Positions 19,749 to 29,812 of a stretch of 42,483 nt of DNA are shown in pieces. The stretch spans positions 1 to 42,483 of the forward strand of contig JAJVIE010000007.1 of assembly GCA_022072175.1 (NCBI GenBank), written 5' to 3'. The position numbers and the translations under genes were made by a program. This DNA is from Candidatus Omnitrophota bacterium. GTDB taxonomy: Bacteria; Omnitrophota; Gorgyraeia; 2-02-FULL-51-18. Below the pieces are notes generated by a model. It saw only the letters and a program-made list of their open reading frames with translations. It searched no databases and was not told where the DNA came from. How positions within the stretch are numbered: position 1 is the stretch's first letter; each line of letters starts with the position of its first letter.

Positions 19749-19864
19749 TTCTTCGGATCGCTCATAGTTGCGGTGAATACGCCAAGCCCGATCAGGCCCC
19801 CGTCATGGCTCGCCGAGCGGTTGTCCATGCCTGCGGGCCAGCTGCGGTAAACGACGTTAGTCAC
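19745..19864 (-). CDS. Small hypothetical protein, 39 residues
   Basis: Begins with GTG overlapping the stop of the upstream gene and ends in an ATGA overlap with the DUF1353 gene. It includes GGLIGLGVFTATM, which may be weakly membrane-associated. The double overlap is the main evidence that it is translated. Confidence 0.5.
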   Translation of the reverse strand: MTNVVYRSWPAGMDNRSASHDGGLIGLGVFTATMSDPKK

Positions 19865-20178
19865 CGCAGCACCCTTCCCCTCGCCGCCGCCTGGGCAAGT
19901 CGCCCAAGCACCTTGAACGCCGTCTTGTTGCCCGCGCCGGTGATGTTCGTCTCGACCCACGTATCGAGCTGCGCCAGTGTGAAATTCAGGAACATCTGCA
20001 CCTGGGCGTCGACTTTCGCCTGGGCGGTGTCGGCTTCGTCGGCGGCAAGGCGGGCGCGTCTCGGAGCTTCGATGGCTTCGATAGCATCATGCCGGGCAAT
20101 AGCTTCGGCTTCTTCTTCGGGCGATAGAGGGATGACTTGGCTTTGCCCGGTGATTACGTTGATTTCAATCCTGTTCAT
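19861..20178 (-). CDS. Tail fibre-adjacent protein (possible fibre chaperone)
   Basis: A 105-residue protein right after the tail fibre gene. The N-terminal strand region EINVITGQSQVIPLSPEEEAEAIARHDA followed by a long helix matches the layout of small proteins found downstream of phage fibre genes, some of which act as fibre assembly proteins. Assignment is by context and general pattern only. Confidence 0.6.
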   Translation of the reverse strand: MNRIEINVITGQSQVIPLSPEEEAEAIARHDAIEAIEAPRRARLAADEADTAQAKVDAQVQMFLNFTLAQLDTWVETNITGAGNKTAFKVLGRLAQAAARGRVLR

Positions 20179-20181
20179 AGA

Positions 20182-21885
20182 TCACCCGAAATAGAGAATG
20201 TTGATCTCGCCAGCATCAAAGGTATCTGTGCCGCCCACAGTAGTTAATCGTATCCTGTCGAGATCCGCTGACAAAGATTTTGTATACCCAAGATTGTTTG
20301 ATAGGCCAGCATTGCTGTACCCCAATACACCTGTTATTGCCCAAGTTTTCGTCGATGAGTTTATGAGAACTATAGTTATCGTTCCGTGTGCTATCGTCGA
20401 GGCAGCCCATGTCGTGTAAAGCCTTGCACCATCTGTATATAGAGTGTTAGCTGTTGAGCCTGAATATCCAGTGTTCTCTACTCCACCAGAATCGCCTAAT
20501 TGAACCAGCGCAATTGAAGTCCCGGAGGTACTAACACCGTTAAGATTTACAATTATCATCTTCGTTCCACTCGGAATCGAGGTGAAATCTATGGACGTGC
20601 CTGACGTGGTGGCTTGTGGGGTGCCTAGGGTGATTGTGGCGGAGCCGGACGACTGCGCCGCCATCACCCTCCACCGACTGCTCGTCGCGTCGTACTTGAG
20701 CACCGCGATGCAGGGCGCGGTCAGGGTCACGTCCGCCGCGAGGTCGAAGCGGTTTGCCGCCGTGCTCGACGCCGAGTCGTCGGCCAGCTTCAGACCGCCG
20801 CTGCCGGAAATGTAGTCGATGCAGACAACCCGGCCATCGGCCCCGCCCGCGAGGCCGGTGATCGTCCTCAACGTTGAGTCCGTAGTGATGCGGATCACCG
20901 ACGCGCCTGAGAGCCCCGTCGGGCTGTAGTCGTTCTGGTCGGCGGTGATCTGTGCAGGGGAAATGTCGCCGGAAAGCGCGAATGTGCCAGCAACGGCTAC
21001 GTTTTCTCCCCCACCAACCCACGCCGTTCCATCTGCCTTCACTCCACCAACCATCCGCCAATCGCCCGATGCGTATTCGGCAAACTCGATTTCATCCCCT
21101 GCCGCCGTAGTGATGTTCGCCGCACCAGCCAAAACCAAGTCCGTGGCGTGATGGGTGAGAGTGAGTGCCCCATCGAAATGCAGCTTGACCCATGTCCCGA
21201 CACCTAACGAACCGATGCTGGTGATGGTCGTTGTTCCGGTGATGTCGAAATAGTTGCCATCCGTGCCGAGAGTCAGGGCAGAGGCGGAAGCTACGTCCGC
21301 GCCTTTGGCCCACCGCTGGACACCGGTGAAGGTGTTGGCGGCGAGGGAGGCGGGCGCGGGATTCAGCAACTCCCACCGCGTATTCGCCAAGTCGTAGCGC
21401 AGGATCAGTTCATGCCCATCTGCCGCGATGTCACCAACAGCAAGCGCAGTTCCGCCCACCTTGACGATAGTCCGCGCAGTTAGTCCGTCTGGCGCAAACG
21501 TCGGCGTAGTCGTCGCATTGGCCGCAGTCGCCCTAACGCAGCACAGTTGTCCATTGACCAGCGCGGTAATGGATGGCGAGTACGTCGCCGTAATCGCATC
21601 AGCCGTACCACCTCCATCAACCCAATTCAGCTTGCCGTCCTGCACCTGTCCAGCCGCAGCGTAGTCGGTGCGTGCTACAGCATTGCCGACTCCTGTATGG
21701 CGGTAGTTCGCCATTGGTAGGTTTGCAGTAACCGTCTGCTGTCCGTCCTTCGTGATGCAGTTGGACAAGCCAGTCGCTAGATCGTCGGTGAGGGCGTTGA
21801 AAACCGAAGACTCAATCAGCGTGTTCGCGCTGACTGGTTGCCCTGTGCTGTCTATGTTAAAGAGGCCCGAACCGTTGAATGCCAT
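20182..21885 (-). CDS. Tail fibre / receptor-binding protein
   Basis: A 567-residue protein rich in Gly, Ala, Ser and Thr with many short strands, typical of trimeric fibres. The N-terminus MAFNGSGLFNIDSTGQPV with VSANTLIESSVFNALTDDL is a common virion-attachment segment of podovirus fibres. The middle repeats DGHELILRYDLANTRWELLN-like and SGDWRMVGG units, and the C-terminal 150 residues differ in style, probably the receptor tip. No enzyme motif is seen. It should determine host range. Confidence 0.82.
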   Translation of the reverse strand: MAFNGSGLFNIDSTGQPVSANTLIESSVFNALTDDLATGLSNCITKDGQQTVTANLPMANYRHTGVGNAVARTDYAAAGQVQDGKLNWVDGGGTADAITATYSPSITALVNGQLCCVRATAANATTTPTFAPDGLTARTIVKVGGTALAVGDIAADGHELILRYDLANTRWELLNPAPASLAANTFTGVQRWAKGADVASASALTLGTDGNYFDITGTTTITSIGSLGVGTWVKLHFDGALTLTHHATDLVLAGAANITTAAGDEIEFAEYASGDWRMVGGVKADGTAWVGGGENVAVAGTFALSGDISPAQITADQNDYSPTGLSGASVIRITTDSTLRTITGLAGGADGRVVCIDYISGSGGLKLADDSASSTAANRFDLAADVTLTAPCIAVLKYDATSSRWRVMAAQSSGSATITLGTPQATTSGTSIDFTSIPSGTKMIIVNLNGVSTSGTSIALVQLGDSGGVENTGYSGSTANTLYTDGARLYTTWAASTIAHGTITIVLINSSTKTWAITGVLGYSNAGLSNNLGYTKSLSADLDRIRLTTVGGTDTFDAGEINILYFG

Positions 21886-21897
21886 TCTATTCTCCTA

Positions 21898-23751
21898 TCA
21901 ATCTTCCGCGCTTGTAACGGTGCCTTGCATCATCCGTTGCGCCCATAGTGCTTCAAGGACTTTGCGCTGCGCTGGTGTTGCTTCACGCATCAGCCGCGCC
22001 ATTTCCTGCGGGTTGTCCATCACTTTTGCCGCTCTGCGTAACGCTTGCTCATGCCCTGTTCCGAGTGCTTTATTTACCCAACTTCTCGCAGCAGAAATCA
22101 TCGGTTGAAACATTCCTGTCGGTGGTACGGTAGGAGCGCCAATGCGTTCCTCCATTCCTTTCTTTCCCGCCGCAGCAAGCTCTTTGAATTGCTGATTACG
22201 CAAGAAATCTTCTTCAATGGCATCAACAACCTTACGCTGGCTACTGCTTAACGCTTCGATTTGCGGCCTTCCAGAGCCTTTGCTTATCGTATTCTCGGCC
22301 TGTCTTACTTTGGTTCCAAACGATGCTGCACGCTCCGCGCCGGTAGCAGGTGCAACCAATGCTTGTTCAAGTGATTGCCCGACTCGCATTTGGTTGATGG
22401 GGATTGAATCCGACATATGGCTAACTCTTGCTGCGTCATATAGTGGATTCTTTTTTCCAATCCATGCAACAAGATTTTTCTGTGCATCCTGAACCGCATT
22501 CTTTGCCGCCGCCGACATTGCCGGAAGATTCGGGTTGTTTGCGGATTGCGTTTTCGCATCAAGCCCAAGTTTTACAAAATGCAAGAATTCCGTAAGGTTT
22601 GTCTTTGGACTGATGCCATTCGCTTGTGCAAGCTTCAAAGCTTCCGGCAACACATCCTTAACATACGGGTTCTGGAACAGCTTCGCCAATTGAGGATCGG
22701 CACTTATCCGGTGCTGGAACGCATCACTATAATTTTTTGCGGAAGTGGCAGTTCTTGATGCTATTGCCGCCTCCAAGTCTGCCGGTGTTTTGCCGAAGGA
22801 TTGAACGGCACCCAGACGTGCTGCGGCATTCTGCCCTTTAACTCCCATCGGCCCGTAATACTTTGACGGCAGTTCATTGGCCGCAGCTTTTTGAAATGCC
22901 GCAAATTCTGCGCTATTTGCAGGAACAGCAGCTTCTCCAGCGGTTAGCTTAACGCCGGGGACATTGCTTTTAGTTTGCAACATAGCGTTGATTACATCAT
23001 CCGCTTGGCTTCCTGCGGCCCTACGGCCAAGGCTACCGACAGATGGGTATATGTAATCCTTCACGCTTCTCCCAAGATTGATTGCCGACCCTGCTGCGGC
23101 TGGCGCAAAAGCGGCCGTAAGCCCTGCGGCAAGTTGTGTACCTTCGCCGCCTCCGCTTTCCCGCGCCAATCCGCTACCCGTTCCAGCACTTCCAGCAGCC
23201 ACAAGTTGCGCTTGTGGGGCAAGTCCTAGTTGCTGCATAACCGCTTTGGTTACACCGGATACAGCAGGCGTGGCAAGTTGCGCCCCCCTTACAAAGCTAC
23301 CACCAGCAGCCATTGATCTAGCCGCATCTCCAGCTACCCGCTCAATTGCAGTTTCAGGACTTGGTAATCCAATAAAGTCTGAAATTGATTTGCCTGTTTG
23401 TCCGCGAATTTGCATGTTTTCCGGAAGAACAAGATTTAGTCCCGCCCTGATAGGGGACGACAAAAAATCTGCCGTTCCACCAACGCCCTCTATACCATGT
23501 CTCGCTGTAAGTCCAACTTGCCGCAGAGCTTCTTCTCCATATCCGCGCTCCCTGACTGCCTGTTTTTCGGGCGGCTTGTACTCACCAACGCCACCGGGAA
23601 TCTGATCGACAAGCGACTTCGATTCTTGCTGCGGCTTCCATTGCTCTTTCGCGGCATTCTCAAGTTCAACATCAGTAGCATCAGCAGGCCCCTCAATCTT
23701 AATGATTGATCCGTCTGGTGCCTGAACTTTGAATACTTTCAATTCTGCCAT
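21898..23751 (-). CDS. Internal virion / DNA-ejection protein
   Basis: A 617-residue protein, low in cysteine, with a helical alanine-rich body and glycine-rich stretches ([20 protein letters not shown]). The N-terminus [21 protein letters not shown] resembles the start of many phage ejection and minor virion proteins. In short-tailed phages such large helical proteins are carried in the head and ejected to form a channel through the cell envelope. Position between fibre and other late genes supports this. Confidence 0.7.
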   Translation of the reverse strand: MAELKVFKVQAPDGSIIKIEGPADATDVELENAAKEQWKPQQESKSLVDQIPGGVGEYKPPEKQAVRERGYGEEALRQVGLTARHGIEGVGGTADFLSSPIRAGLNLVLPENMQIRGQTGKSISDFIGLPSPETAIERVAGDAARSMAAGGSFVRGAQLATPAVSGVTKAVMQQLGLAPQAQLVAAGSAGTGSGLARESGGGEGTQLAAGLTAAFAPAAAGSAINLGRSVKDYIYPSVGSLGRRAAGSQADDVINAMLQTKSNVPGVKLTAGEAAVPANSAEFAAFQKAAANELPSKYYGPMGVKGQNAAARLGAVQSFGKTPADLEAAIASRTATSAKNYSDAFQHRISADPQLAKLFQNPYVKDVLPEALKLAQANGISPKTNLTEFLHFVKLGLDAKTQSANNPNLPAMSAAAKNAVQDAQKNLVAWIGKKNPLYDAARVSHMSDSIPINQMRVGQSLEQALVAPATGAERAASFGTKVRQAENTISKGSGRPQIEALSSSQRKVVDAIEEDFLRNQQFKELAAAGKKGMEERIGAPTVPPTGMFQPMISAARSWVNKALGTGHEQALRRAAKVMDNPQEMARLMREATPAQRKVLEALWAQRMMQGTVTSAED

Positions 23752-23752
23752 G

Positions 23753-24982
23753 CTAATCTCTGATTACTTTGAATGTACGTTTGCTTTCTTCCGGTTTCTT
23801 GTCTTGCGTTTCAGTCTGCAAATGTTCGTACTTGCCCCACAGTTCCTTAACTTTCTGTAGTGCCGCTACCCTGCGTTCCCTTGGGATCGTGCTATCCCCG
23901 ACGACCGCAGCCATTTCACGGTAAAGTAGAGTGTCCTTGTCAGACTGCGGCCCCTCCATGCGCGGCATCTTTGAGGTAAGCGCACCGCCGATAGCCTTGA
24001 GTGTTTGCGCTTCCGCAGCGCCAGAAGGACTTGCGCCGACAAGGCCAGCAGCCATATCAACAACAGTTCCAACCCCACTACCTGTAGGCAATGCCTTACC
24101 ACTTGCGCCAGTAAGCAAATCCTCTGCTTGCTTTATCGTATCCCCAAGTCCTGCCATATTGATGGCGCGCTCGGCTTTGGCTTGTCCTGTTTTTTTAGCA
24201 CCAGCAATATCGCCTTGCAATGCAGGATCGCTAGTCGACTTTCTGATCGGAGCACCAGACGCATCAACAGCAGGCACCATCTTCCCTGTACGGTGATCGA
24301 ACACCATTGCGCCAGCAGAAGAATCGAACGGACTAAAATACGGTTGAGCTTTGCTGATAGCGCCAGCCATTTGCTTCATTTCCTTTTGAGCGTCAAGTCG
24401 CATCTGCATCAATTCTTTCTGAGCCGCAAGACGTTCTTCCCTGCTCAGTCGCGCATCCTCAATCTTCATAGCCAATTCGGCCATGCGTTGCTGCGCGGCA
24501 GCAGCCCTATCTTCTTTCCGCCAATCTTGTTGAATATCCAATGTTGCCATCTTGGATAGGCGCGGATTGTTACTGACAATGGCCTCCATGATTGCCTGAC
24601 GGCGCTGTTCAGGAGTTGCCGGCATAGCTGGCCGTCCAGGCCCCATACCGTCTTCAGGAATCGGGATTTCAGGCGACCCAATCGTTCCTTTACGGTAATT
24701 CTCAAGTTGAGCGGCTTCCACAGCCTTCCGCTTTTCACCAAGCGACTTATAGCCCTCATCAATCCTGTCCTGCTCACCTTTTGCAGCCCATGAATTAGCC
24801 AGTCCAGCCAACCCCTGAAACACAGAAGGGCGTACATAGACGCCACCAACCATTTGCCCTTGCAGCGGCGTCATCCCGCGCTTCGCCAGTTCGTCAGCCA
24901 TCATCTGCTGCCGCTTCAGGCGACGCAGTTCTGCCGTGGTGTCCGGGTCTAGGCCGGAGAGTTCGAGGCCATAGTCATCCAT
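23753..24982 (-). CDS. Internal virion protein, coiled-coil rich
   Basis: A 409-residue protein starting eight bases inside the previous gene. Long helical segments of Ala, Glu, Lys, Arg and Met ([33 protein letters not shown]). The N-terminus [21 protein letters not shown] followed by a [12 protein letters not shown] segment is common in podovirus ejection proteins. Function assigned from composition and neighbours. Confidence 0.68.
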   Translation of the reverse strand: MDDYGLELSGLDPDTTAELRRLKRQQMMADELAKRGMTPLQGQMVGGVYVRPSVFQGLAGLANSWAAKGEQDRIDEGYKSLGEKRKAVEAAQLENYRKGTIGSPEIPIPEDGMGPGRPAMPATPEQRRQAIMEAIVSNNPRLSKMATLDIQQDWRKEDRAAAAQQRMAELAMKIEDARLSREERLAAQKELMQMRLDAQKEMKQMAGAISKAQPYFSPFDSSAGAMVFDHRTGKMVPAVDASGAPIRKSTSDPALQGDIAGAKKTGQAKAERAINMAGLGDTIKQAEDLLTGASGKALPTGSGVGTVVDMAAGLVGASPSGAAEAQTLKAIGGALTSKMPRMEGPQSDKDTLLYREMAAVVGDSTIPRERRVAALQKVKELWGKYEHLQTETQDKKPEESKRTFKVIRD

Positions 24983-26000
24983 GATCTATCATCCCGTAAT
25001 CTACAGCCGCATATCCGTCATGCATGGACACAGCGGCAGGCATCACCGCCATAACCTCGTCGGCCATGACGCCCTGCGAATGCTCGCCCCAAATGTAGTC
25101 GAATTCGTACAGGCCGATCCCGAGGCGATGCGTGCCGATGCGCCGGATATTGCGTTTCAATCGTCTATCTGAAAATCTCATTGCAGCACTGCCAAGCCCG
25201 AACAGCCCGCTCATTGCATTACCCATGCCAGCCTGTTGCGCGTTGTAGGCTCCCAAATCCGCCGCGCCTTGAGCTTGTGCAGCACCAAAGATAGGTGCTG
25301 GCGCAACCTGCGTGTTCTGTGCCGCATTCGGCACCGCGAACGGGTTGCTAACCTGCGATCCCGACATGAGCGCGTTGATCTCGTTGAGCGGCGTCTGCCG
25401 TCCGGCAAGCATCTCCGCCAGCGCCGTGCGGCGGCGATCTGCATCCATCTGGTAGTCTCTTTGGGCCTCACTGCCAGATGCGATGATGGCTTGCTGACGC
25501 GCATCCGTCCTGCCGCGCTCAATCTGAGCCATTGCGTTATCGTAGGCTTCTGTTCCTGGGCGGATACCGGCTGCGATTAGATCGGAATTCCTTTGGTCGA
25601 TTGAGCGGTCAACGTCTTCATTGACGCGACTCATCATTGCATTGATAACCTGATCCCTTGTTGCCGCAGCATCCCCTGGCGCTGCTGGTAATCCCGAAAG
25701 ATCAAGATTTTGCCCGATGACATCCCCAAGGGCCTGAGAGCCTTGGATGCCTAAATCGCCAAGAATTGATTTTGTTTGAACGGATTTGTTGTATAACGAT
25801 TGCTGTTCAGGACTTAGGTTCTGAACCATCGTCGGGCGAGACGTGTCTGTAGCCCCCTCAACCCACGTCTGAGAGCCGTAAGGATTGATTACGTTCGGGT
25901 TGTTTAGGCGGGAACTGGCTACTGCGGATTCTACGTTTGCAGCGCCTTGTGCTGCTGCTGCTGCGCCGTAGTCAGGTGGATCGGGGGCGTCGTAACACAT
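24975..26000 (-). CDS. Virion protein with C-terminal S74-like chaperone domain
   Basis: A 341-residue protein. Residues 1-275 are Gln/Ala-rich and helical, starting CYDAPDPPDYGAAAAAQ as in many podovirus internal proteins. Residues 276-341 (FSDRRLKRNIRRIG, GLYEFDYIW, QGVMADEV, VDYGMI) are a Peptidase_S74-like intramolecular chaperone. This domain normally trims and folds trimeric fibres or, in some phages, occurs on head-neck proteins. A catalytic Ser-Asp/Lys dyad (SDRRLK) is present. Confidence 0.8.
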   Translation of the reverse strand: MCYDAPDPPDYGAAAAAQGAANVESAVASSRLNNPNVINPYGSQTWVEGATDTSRPTMVQNLSPEQQSLYNKSVQTKSILGDLGIQGSQALGDVIGQNLDLSGLPAAPGDAAATRDQVINAMMSRVNEDVDRSIDQRNSDLIAAGIRPGTEAYDNAMAQIERGRTDARQQAIIASGSEAQRDYQMDADRRRTALAEMLAGRQTPLNEINALMSGSQVSNPFAVPNAAQNTQVAPAPIFGAAQAQGAADLGAYNAQQAGMGNAMSGLFGLGSAAMRFSDRRLKRNIRRIGTHRLGIGLYEFDYIWGEHSQGVMADEVMAVMPAAVSMHDGYAAVDYGMIDHG

Positions 26001-26067
26001 TTCACAGTCTCCATAACGATTGCCGTTATCGGGACTGTCGGCCCCTCACTAGCAATACTAGATCAAT

Positions 26068-26520
26068 TCAATCGGCCTGTAAAGCCTTGCTGTAGCAATA
26101 CTTATCCAGCCCGTACCCGAGGTATTCCATGATGCGGCAAGCCCCGTTATAGGGGGCGGCGGTCATGGTGATCTTCTCCACCCCGCGACGCTTCATGTCG
26201 TCCTCGACAAACTTGTAAAACTTGATCGCGTTCCTGCCCTTGCGGTACTCCGGCTTCAAGAACCATGTATCTTCGTTCGCCACTAGCTTTTGCGTGTGCA
26301 TCGAGCGCATGATATACATGCCGCAGTTTCCTACCAATTCGCCATCGTCTCTTGCCGTAAAAACAATGTATTGCGGCCCATACTTTGCGTATCGCTCGTA
26401 CTGCGGATTGAACGGTTCGCCGCGTTTAAACATCTCAGTTTCCTGCCAATGCTCCCATGCGTTCCTGACAAGCTCATCCCATACAGTTACCAGCGGCTCG
26501 ATGGCGAACTCAAGGCTCAA
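26068..26520 (-). CDS. GNAT acetyltransferase
   Basis: A 150-residue GCN5-related N-acetyltransferase. YIVFTARDDGELVGNCGMYIM (51-71), a central LKPEYRKGRNAIKFYKFVEDDMKRRG segment that should bind acetyl-CoA, and GACRIMEYLGYG near the end. It starts with TTG overlapping the preceding stop. GNAT proteins in podovirus late operons are recurrent, substrate unknown; candidates are virion or host proteins. Confidence 0.85.
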   Translation of the reverse strand: MSLEFAIEPLVTVWDELVRNAWEHWQETEMFKRGEPFNPQYERYAKYGPQYIVFTARDDGELVGNCGMYIMRSMHTQKLVANEDTWFLKPEYRKGRNAIKFYKFVEDDMKRRGVEKITMTAAPYNGACRIMEYLGYGLDKYCYSKALQAD

Positions 26521-28079
26521 AGCTGCCCTCCTGTCTCATAAATCCAGTCGCAGGACAGCCATTGCACTATCAGGCTGTTCGTCGCAATCTTGATTTTCCC
26601 GGCAGCACATCGACCTACGTCCTCGTCAGGCGAAGTCCATTCTTTGAGCACTTCCATGCCAGCCGCCCAATAGGCTTCATCCCAATTACTGACATCCCAT
26701 TGTCCGCCTGAAATGGCTGTGTAAGTCGCTTCCCCTGCGATCTCGGTATCTCCAAAGTCAACGTCAATGTCAGTCAGGAATGACAAGCTTCCGTTTGCGG
26801 AAAGTACAGGACGAAACATAGAAAACCGCTTTTCTGATCCCATATCCTTGAAATAGGAAAACGCTGTTTTGCCATAAGCGATGATATTATTTCCTGTGTC
26901 TGAAGTTCCGCTCCACGCCTTATAGACTGCCGTTCCTCTGGAGAAGTAAAGTTGTCCGTTGAATACTGCGAACGTCTCGGCATTCCAGTCGGTAAATCTA
27001 CACCATGCTTTCGTGATCGTGTTCATCACGTACTGCTGATGCGTGCCATCCTCTGCGATTGGGATATTGAAAATCATGGCCGACTGCGCCGGATACACAA
27101 TCGCTTCCCACCCCCATTGACTGCCGTAGCTTCTGGCGGCGGAAGTGAATGCCTTCTCGATGATGTTCGTCAGCGCAATGCGGTTATCCACGATGGCGGA
27201 TTGCAAGGCGCTTGAGAGCGGGTAAGCACCGTTCTCGGTGATTACAACCAGGTCGCCCGCCACCTTCTGCATGCACCTGCGGCCAAGCGGCTTGCCAAGG
27301 TCAAACACGCCCGTCAGCGCCCACGAAGTTGAGCTAGACGGGTTCGTTCCGGCGTAGATGATGACCTCGCCCTCGCTGGTTACGAACACGGCGCGGTCGT
27401 CAGGGCCAGAGCCTCCGTCGAATGTCCATGTAGCGCCCGCCATCAGGTAGCCGCCCTTTTTGGCGACGCCGGACATGTCGAACTTGGTCAACGCACCACC
27501 GGCAGCGCCAGCGGCTAGATACCAGAACGACAGCGAATCTTTCTCAAGGAATATGAGCCGCCCCTTGAACTCGAATAGACTGATGATGCTTGTCGTCGTA
27601 AGGCCGGTCAGCGCCGGGGATGTGGCACCATCGACCGCAGTCCATGTCGAGCCGTCATAGTAAGCAGGCTTATCCATGCCATTGACAGCAATCAGCCAGT
27701 TGCTTGTCCCATCGCCAAACATCGTCCATTGATGTTTGCCGTTGGTGCGGGAGAGAACGGAAGCACCAACCGCGCCTGCGCTTGTCACGTCATAGATACC
27801 GCTATCGGTATAGGCAAACATCTTGTTTGTACCGCTCATGCCGTTATGCACGGCCAGCGTCTTAATGTTGCCGGTTGTTCCTGTGGCATGGCTGGAATTG
27901 CCGCCGCGAATCTCGCAATAGCTCGCCTTCGGGAAGAAGTTGTTCAGGACGATAGCGTGATCCGGGCGCATGTCGGCAAGCGAATCACGCTCGTTCCAGC
28001 CCTTTACCGGAGCCGGATAGGACATTGCACGGCTGATGCGCGTCCTCGGTGCTGCCTTGCGGGCTAGTGCCTGTCTCAT
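26517..28079 (-). CDS. P22 gp10-like tail hub / DNA-stabilisation protein
   Basis: A 520-residue beta-rich protein from ATG 28079, in a four-base overlap with the gp4-like gene; GTG 28091 is an alternative. It contains many short repeated strands (GVFDLGKPLGRRCMQKVAGDLVVITENGAYPLS), suggestive of a beta-propeller-like fold as in gp10-type proteins that plug the portal tail. Order gp4-like then this gene agrees with P22-like and BPP-1-like phages. Confidence 0.75.
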   Translation of the reverse strand: MRQALARKAAPRTRISRAMSYPAPVKGWNERDSLADMRPDHAIVLNNFFPKASYCEIRGGNSSHATGTTGNIKTLAVHNGMSGTNKMFAYTDSGIYDVTSAGAVGASVLSRTNGKHQWTMFGDGTSNWLIAVNGMDKPAYYDGSTWTAVDGATSPALTGLTTTSIISLFEFKGRLIFLEKDSLSFWYLAAGAAGGALTKFDMSGVAKKGGYLMAGATWTFDGGSGPDDRAVFVTSEGEVIIYAGTNPSSSTSWALTGVFDLGKPLGRRCMQKVAGDLVVITENGAYPLSSALQSAIVDNRIALTNIIEKAFTSAARSYGSQWGWEAIVYPAQSAMIFNIPIAEDGTHQQYVMNTITKAWCRFTDWNAETFAVFNGQLYFSRGTAVYKAWSGTSDTGNNIIAYGKTAFSYFKDMGSEKRFSMFRPVLSANGSLSFLTDIDVDFGDTEIAGEATYTAISGGQWDVSNWDEAYWAAGMEVLKEWTSPDEDVGRCAAGKIKIATNSLIVQWLSCDWIYETGGQL

Positions 28080-28789
28080 GGCGTGATCCACGATCCAGCG
28101 GGGATGAACACTCGTGGAGTCTTGCTTTCACCTTCGCCGCCCATATTCAAAGTGCGCTTTCCGCCATCACGCCCTAGCGCATCCTTGACCATGCTTTCAT
28201 AGGTACGGAAGTCCTCTGCGTAGTCGAATCCTTTTTCCTTCTTCCAGCGCCAGCGGAGTCCGAGCGTAAGGATTTCCTCTGGAAGCAGCGGCAAGTCACC
28301 ATCTGCGGCAAAGTATTGCCGATACGTTGCGCCGGTAGAATCCGTCATCCAGTTCCAGCTAACGTACTCGAATGCCCACGTATGTCCGGCAGTCGGGACA
28401 GGATTTGCCAGCAAATGCCCACCACGGATGCGCCATTGGTATCGCGGGCCAGTTACTGTCATAGACTTGATGGCTTGCCAGTCCTGATCGTTCAACGGGC
28501 CATAGACCGGCTCCTGAAGCGTTCTATCCCAAAACGTGTTGTTCTTGATGTATCGGTATCCATTAGTGGCGATGCTGTCGATGTCGCCCTGATCCTCTGC
28601 TGCGGTGGTAGTGTGGGTAGCCTGAAACGTCAATTCGTTCCAGTCGCCACGACCTGACAAATCGTTCCCTTCTTCCTCCAGCAGCGCCATGATCTGCCTG
28701 ATCTGCGGGTCGGACGTACCATAAACGGTTGCCGGAACCGTCAGGTTTGTGCGGCGGCAGAAGCGTTGGACGATTGTCAGTAAACTCAT
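28076..28789 (-). CDS. P22 gp4-like tail adaptor (head completion) protein
   Basis: A 237-residue protein with the gp4-type start: LLTIVQRFCRRTNLTVPATVYGTSDPQIRQIMALLEEEG (3-41), then DLSGRGDWNELTFQATHTT. Adaptors of this type bind below the portal ring after packaging and connect it to the tail. C-terminal LLPEEILTLGLRWRWKKEKGFDYAEDF is also typical. High confidence in family. Confidence 0.88.
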   Translation of the reverse strand: MSLLTIVQRFCRRTNLTVPATVYGTSDPQIRQIMALLEEEGNDLSGRGDWNELTFQATHTTTAAEDQGDIDSIATNGYRYIKNNTFWDRTLQEPVYGPLNDQDWQAIKSMTVTGPRYQWRIRGGHLLANPVPTAGHTWAFEYVSWNWMTDSTGATYRQYFAADGDLPLLPEEILTLGLRWRWKKEKGFDYAEDFRTYESMVKDALGRDGGKRTLNMGGEGESKTPRVFIPAGSWITP

Positions 28790-28790
28790 G

Positions 28791-29513
28791 TCAAATCACC
28801 GCTTCCTGAGACTTAGGCGGGCGACCGCGCCGCTTCGGTTCTTCGATAACCGGCTCCGGCTCATCCTCAAGCAACTCAGCCGCGCTAATGTCAGGCTCAC
28901 GACCAACCTGCACCATTTCAGGCTGGCGCGGAATCATGCTTTTCAGCGCCTCTACCTGCGCCTTGAGTGATTCCACGGTAGCGGAGAGATTCCGGTTCTC
29001 CTGCTCCATCGCGGCAAGCTGCACGGTCACAGCGCCATGATCCTTCATGGACGCCAGCCAGTTCTTTGCCTTGTCGCGCAGTTCCACGGCACCCATACCA
29101 ATGCGGCGCAAGCCTTCGTCATTGATGATGGCCAAGTCCTCGACAGTCAGGCAATTCATGGCAATCAGCGTGGCTTGCTGCGCTGGAGACAGTACGCCCC
29201 ATCCTTTGATTGGGGTGCCACTCAGCGGCATTTCCTGCCCGTTCTTCCAGCTTTTGTATGATGCCTTCCATTGATCTGCCCACTTCTCCGGGATGCGCCC
29301 ATCGCGCACGTTGCGCTCCATGTTGATAAGCCATTGCTCCACCTTGTACTCAACGCAGTCTTTCGAGTACGGCGGCGTCACAAGAGCAAAATCAACGTCC
29401 TTGGCGACATATCGGCCTTCACGGATGGATGCGGCCTTGTCCTCCATCGGGCGGCGCTCGAAACGGACATAGGCAGGACGTTCTTCACGGCTAATCAATT
29501 CTCCGACTGACAT
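28791..29513 (-). CDS. Structural protein with coiled coil and AT-hook-like tail
   Basis: A 240-residue protein. Central PLSGTPIKGWGVLSPAQQATLIAMNCLTVEDLAIINDEGLRRIGMG resembles a helix-hairpin-helix-type segment frequent in proteins encoded next to podovirus capsid genes. Residues 165-195 are a coiled coil, and the tail KRRGRPPKS is an AT-hook that may bind DNA in the minor groove. Likely in the virion or assembly intermediate. Confidence 0.7.
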   Translation of the reverse strand: MSVGELISREERPAYVRFERRPMEDKAASIREGRYVAKDVDFALVTPPYSKDCVEYKVEQWLINMERNVRDGRIPEKWADQWKASYKSWKNGQEMPLSGTPIKGWGVLSPAQQATLIAMNCLTVEDLAIINDEGLRRIGMGAVELRDKAKNWLASMKDHGAVTVQLAAMEQENRNLSATVESLKAQVEALKSMIPRQPEMVQVGREPDISAAELLEDEPEPVIEEPKRRGRPPKSQEAVI

Positions 29514-29522
29514 TTGACCTCC

Positions 29523-29735
29523 TTATGCGCGAAGCGCGGTAAGTACAGCAGCAGCTTGGGTTGCGGCATTATCAGATGCCGTTGTGCGAATCAACTTCGC
29601 CTTACCAGGCGCATCCACATTGCCCTCTACATACCATTCCTGAAACGTTCCGACAACACCAAACTCCTGCGTTACCTTTGCATTGGTTTCTTTCGTTCCG
29701 AGAGCCGTTTGAAGGGCTGCGCCTGTGATTGCCAT
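29523..29735 (-). CDS. Small virion-associated protein
   Basis: A 70-residue protein from ATG 29735 after AAAGGAG. GAALQTALGTKETNAKVTQEFGVVG and QAAAVLTALRA suggest a compact alpha/beta protein. Its strong ribosome site, and the terminator just upstream, suggest high expression. Possibly a decoration protein; no family recognised. Confidence 0.6.
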   Translation of the reverse strand: MAITGAALQTALGTKETNAKVTQEFGVVGTFQEWYVEGNVDAPGKAKLIRTTASDNAATQAAAVLTALRA

Positions 29736-29783
29736 GATAATCTCCTTTCGGTTTTGCAAACCACACCAATATGATGCGGTTTG

Positions 29784-29805
29784 AAAAACCCCCGCCGAAG
29801 CGGGG
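29784..29805 (-). terminator. Rho-independent terminator after the head-protein genes
   Basis: On the minus strand, stem CCCCGC-TTCG-GCGGGG is followed by GTTTTTC. It lies just after the gene at 29813 and probably limits read-through from the abundant capsid transcript. Confidence 0.8.
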
Positions 29806-29812
29806 ATTCTTG

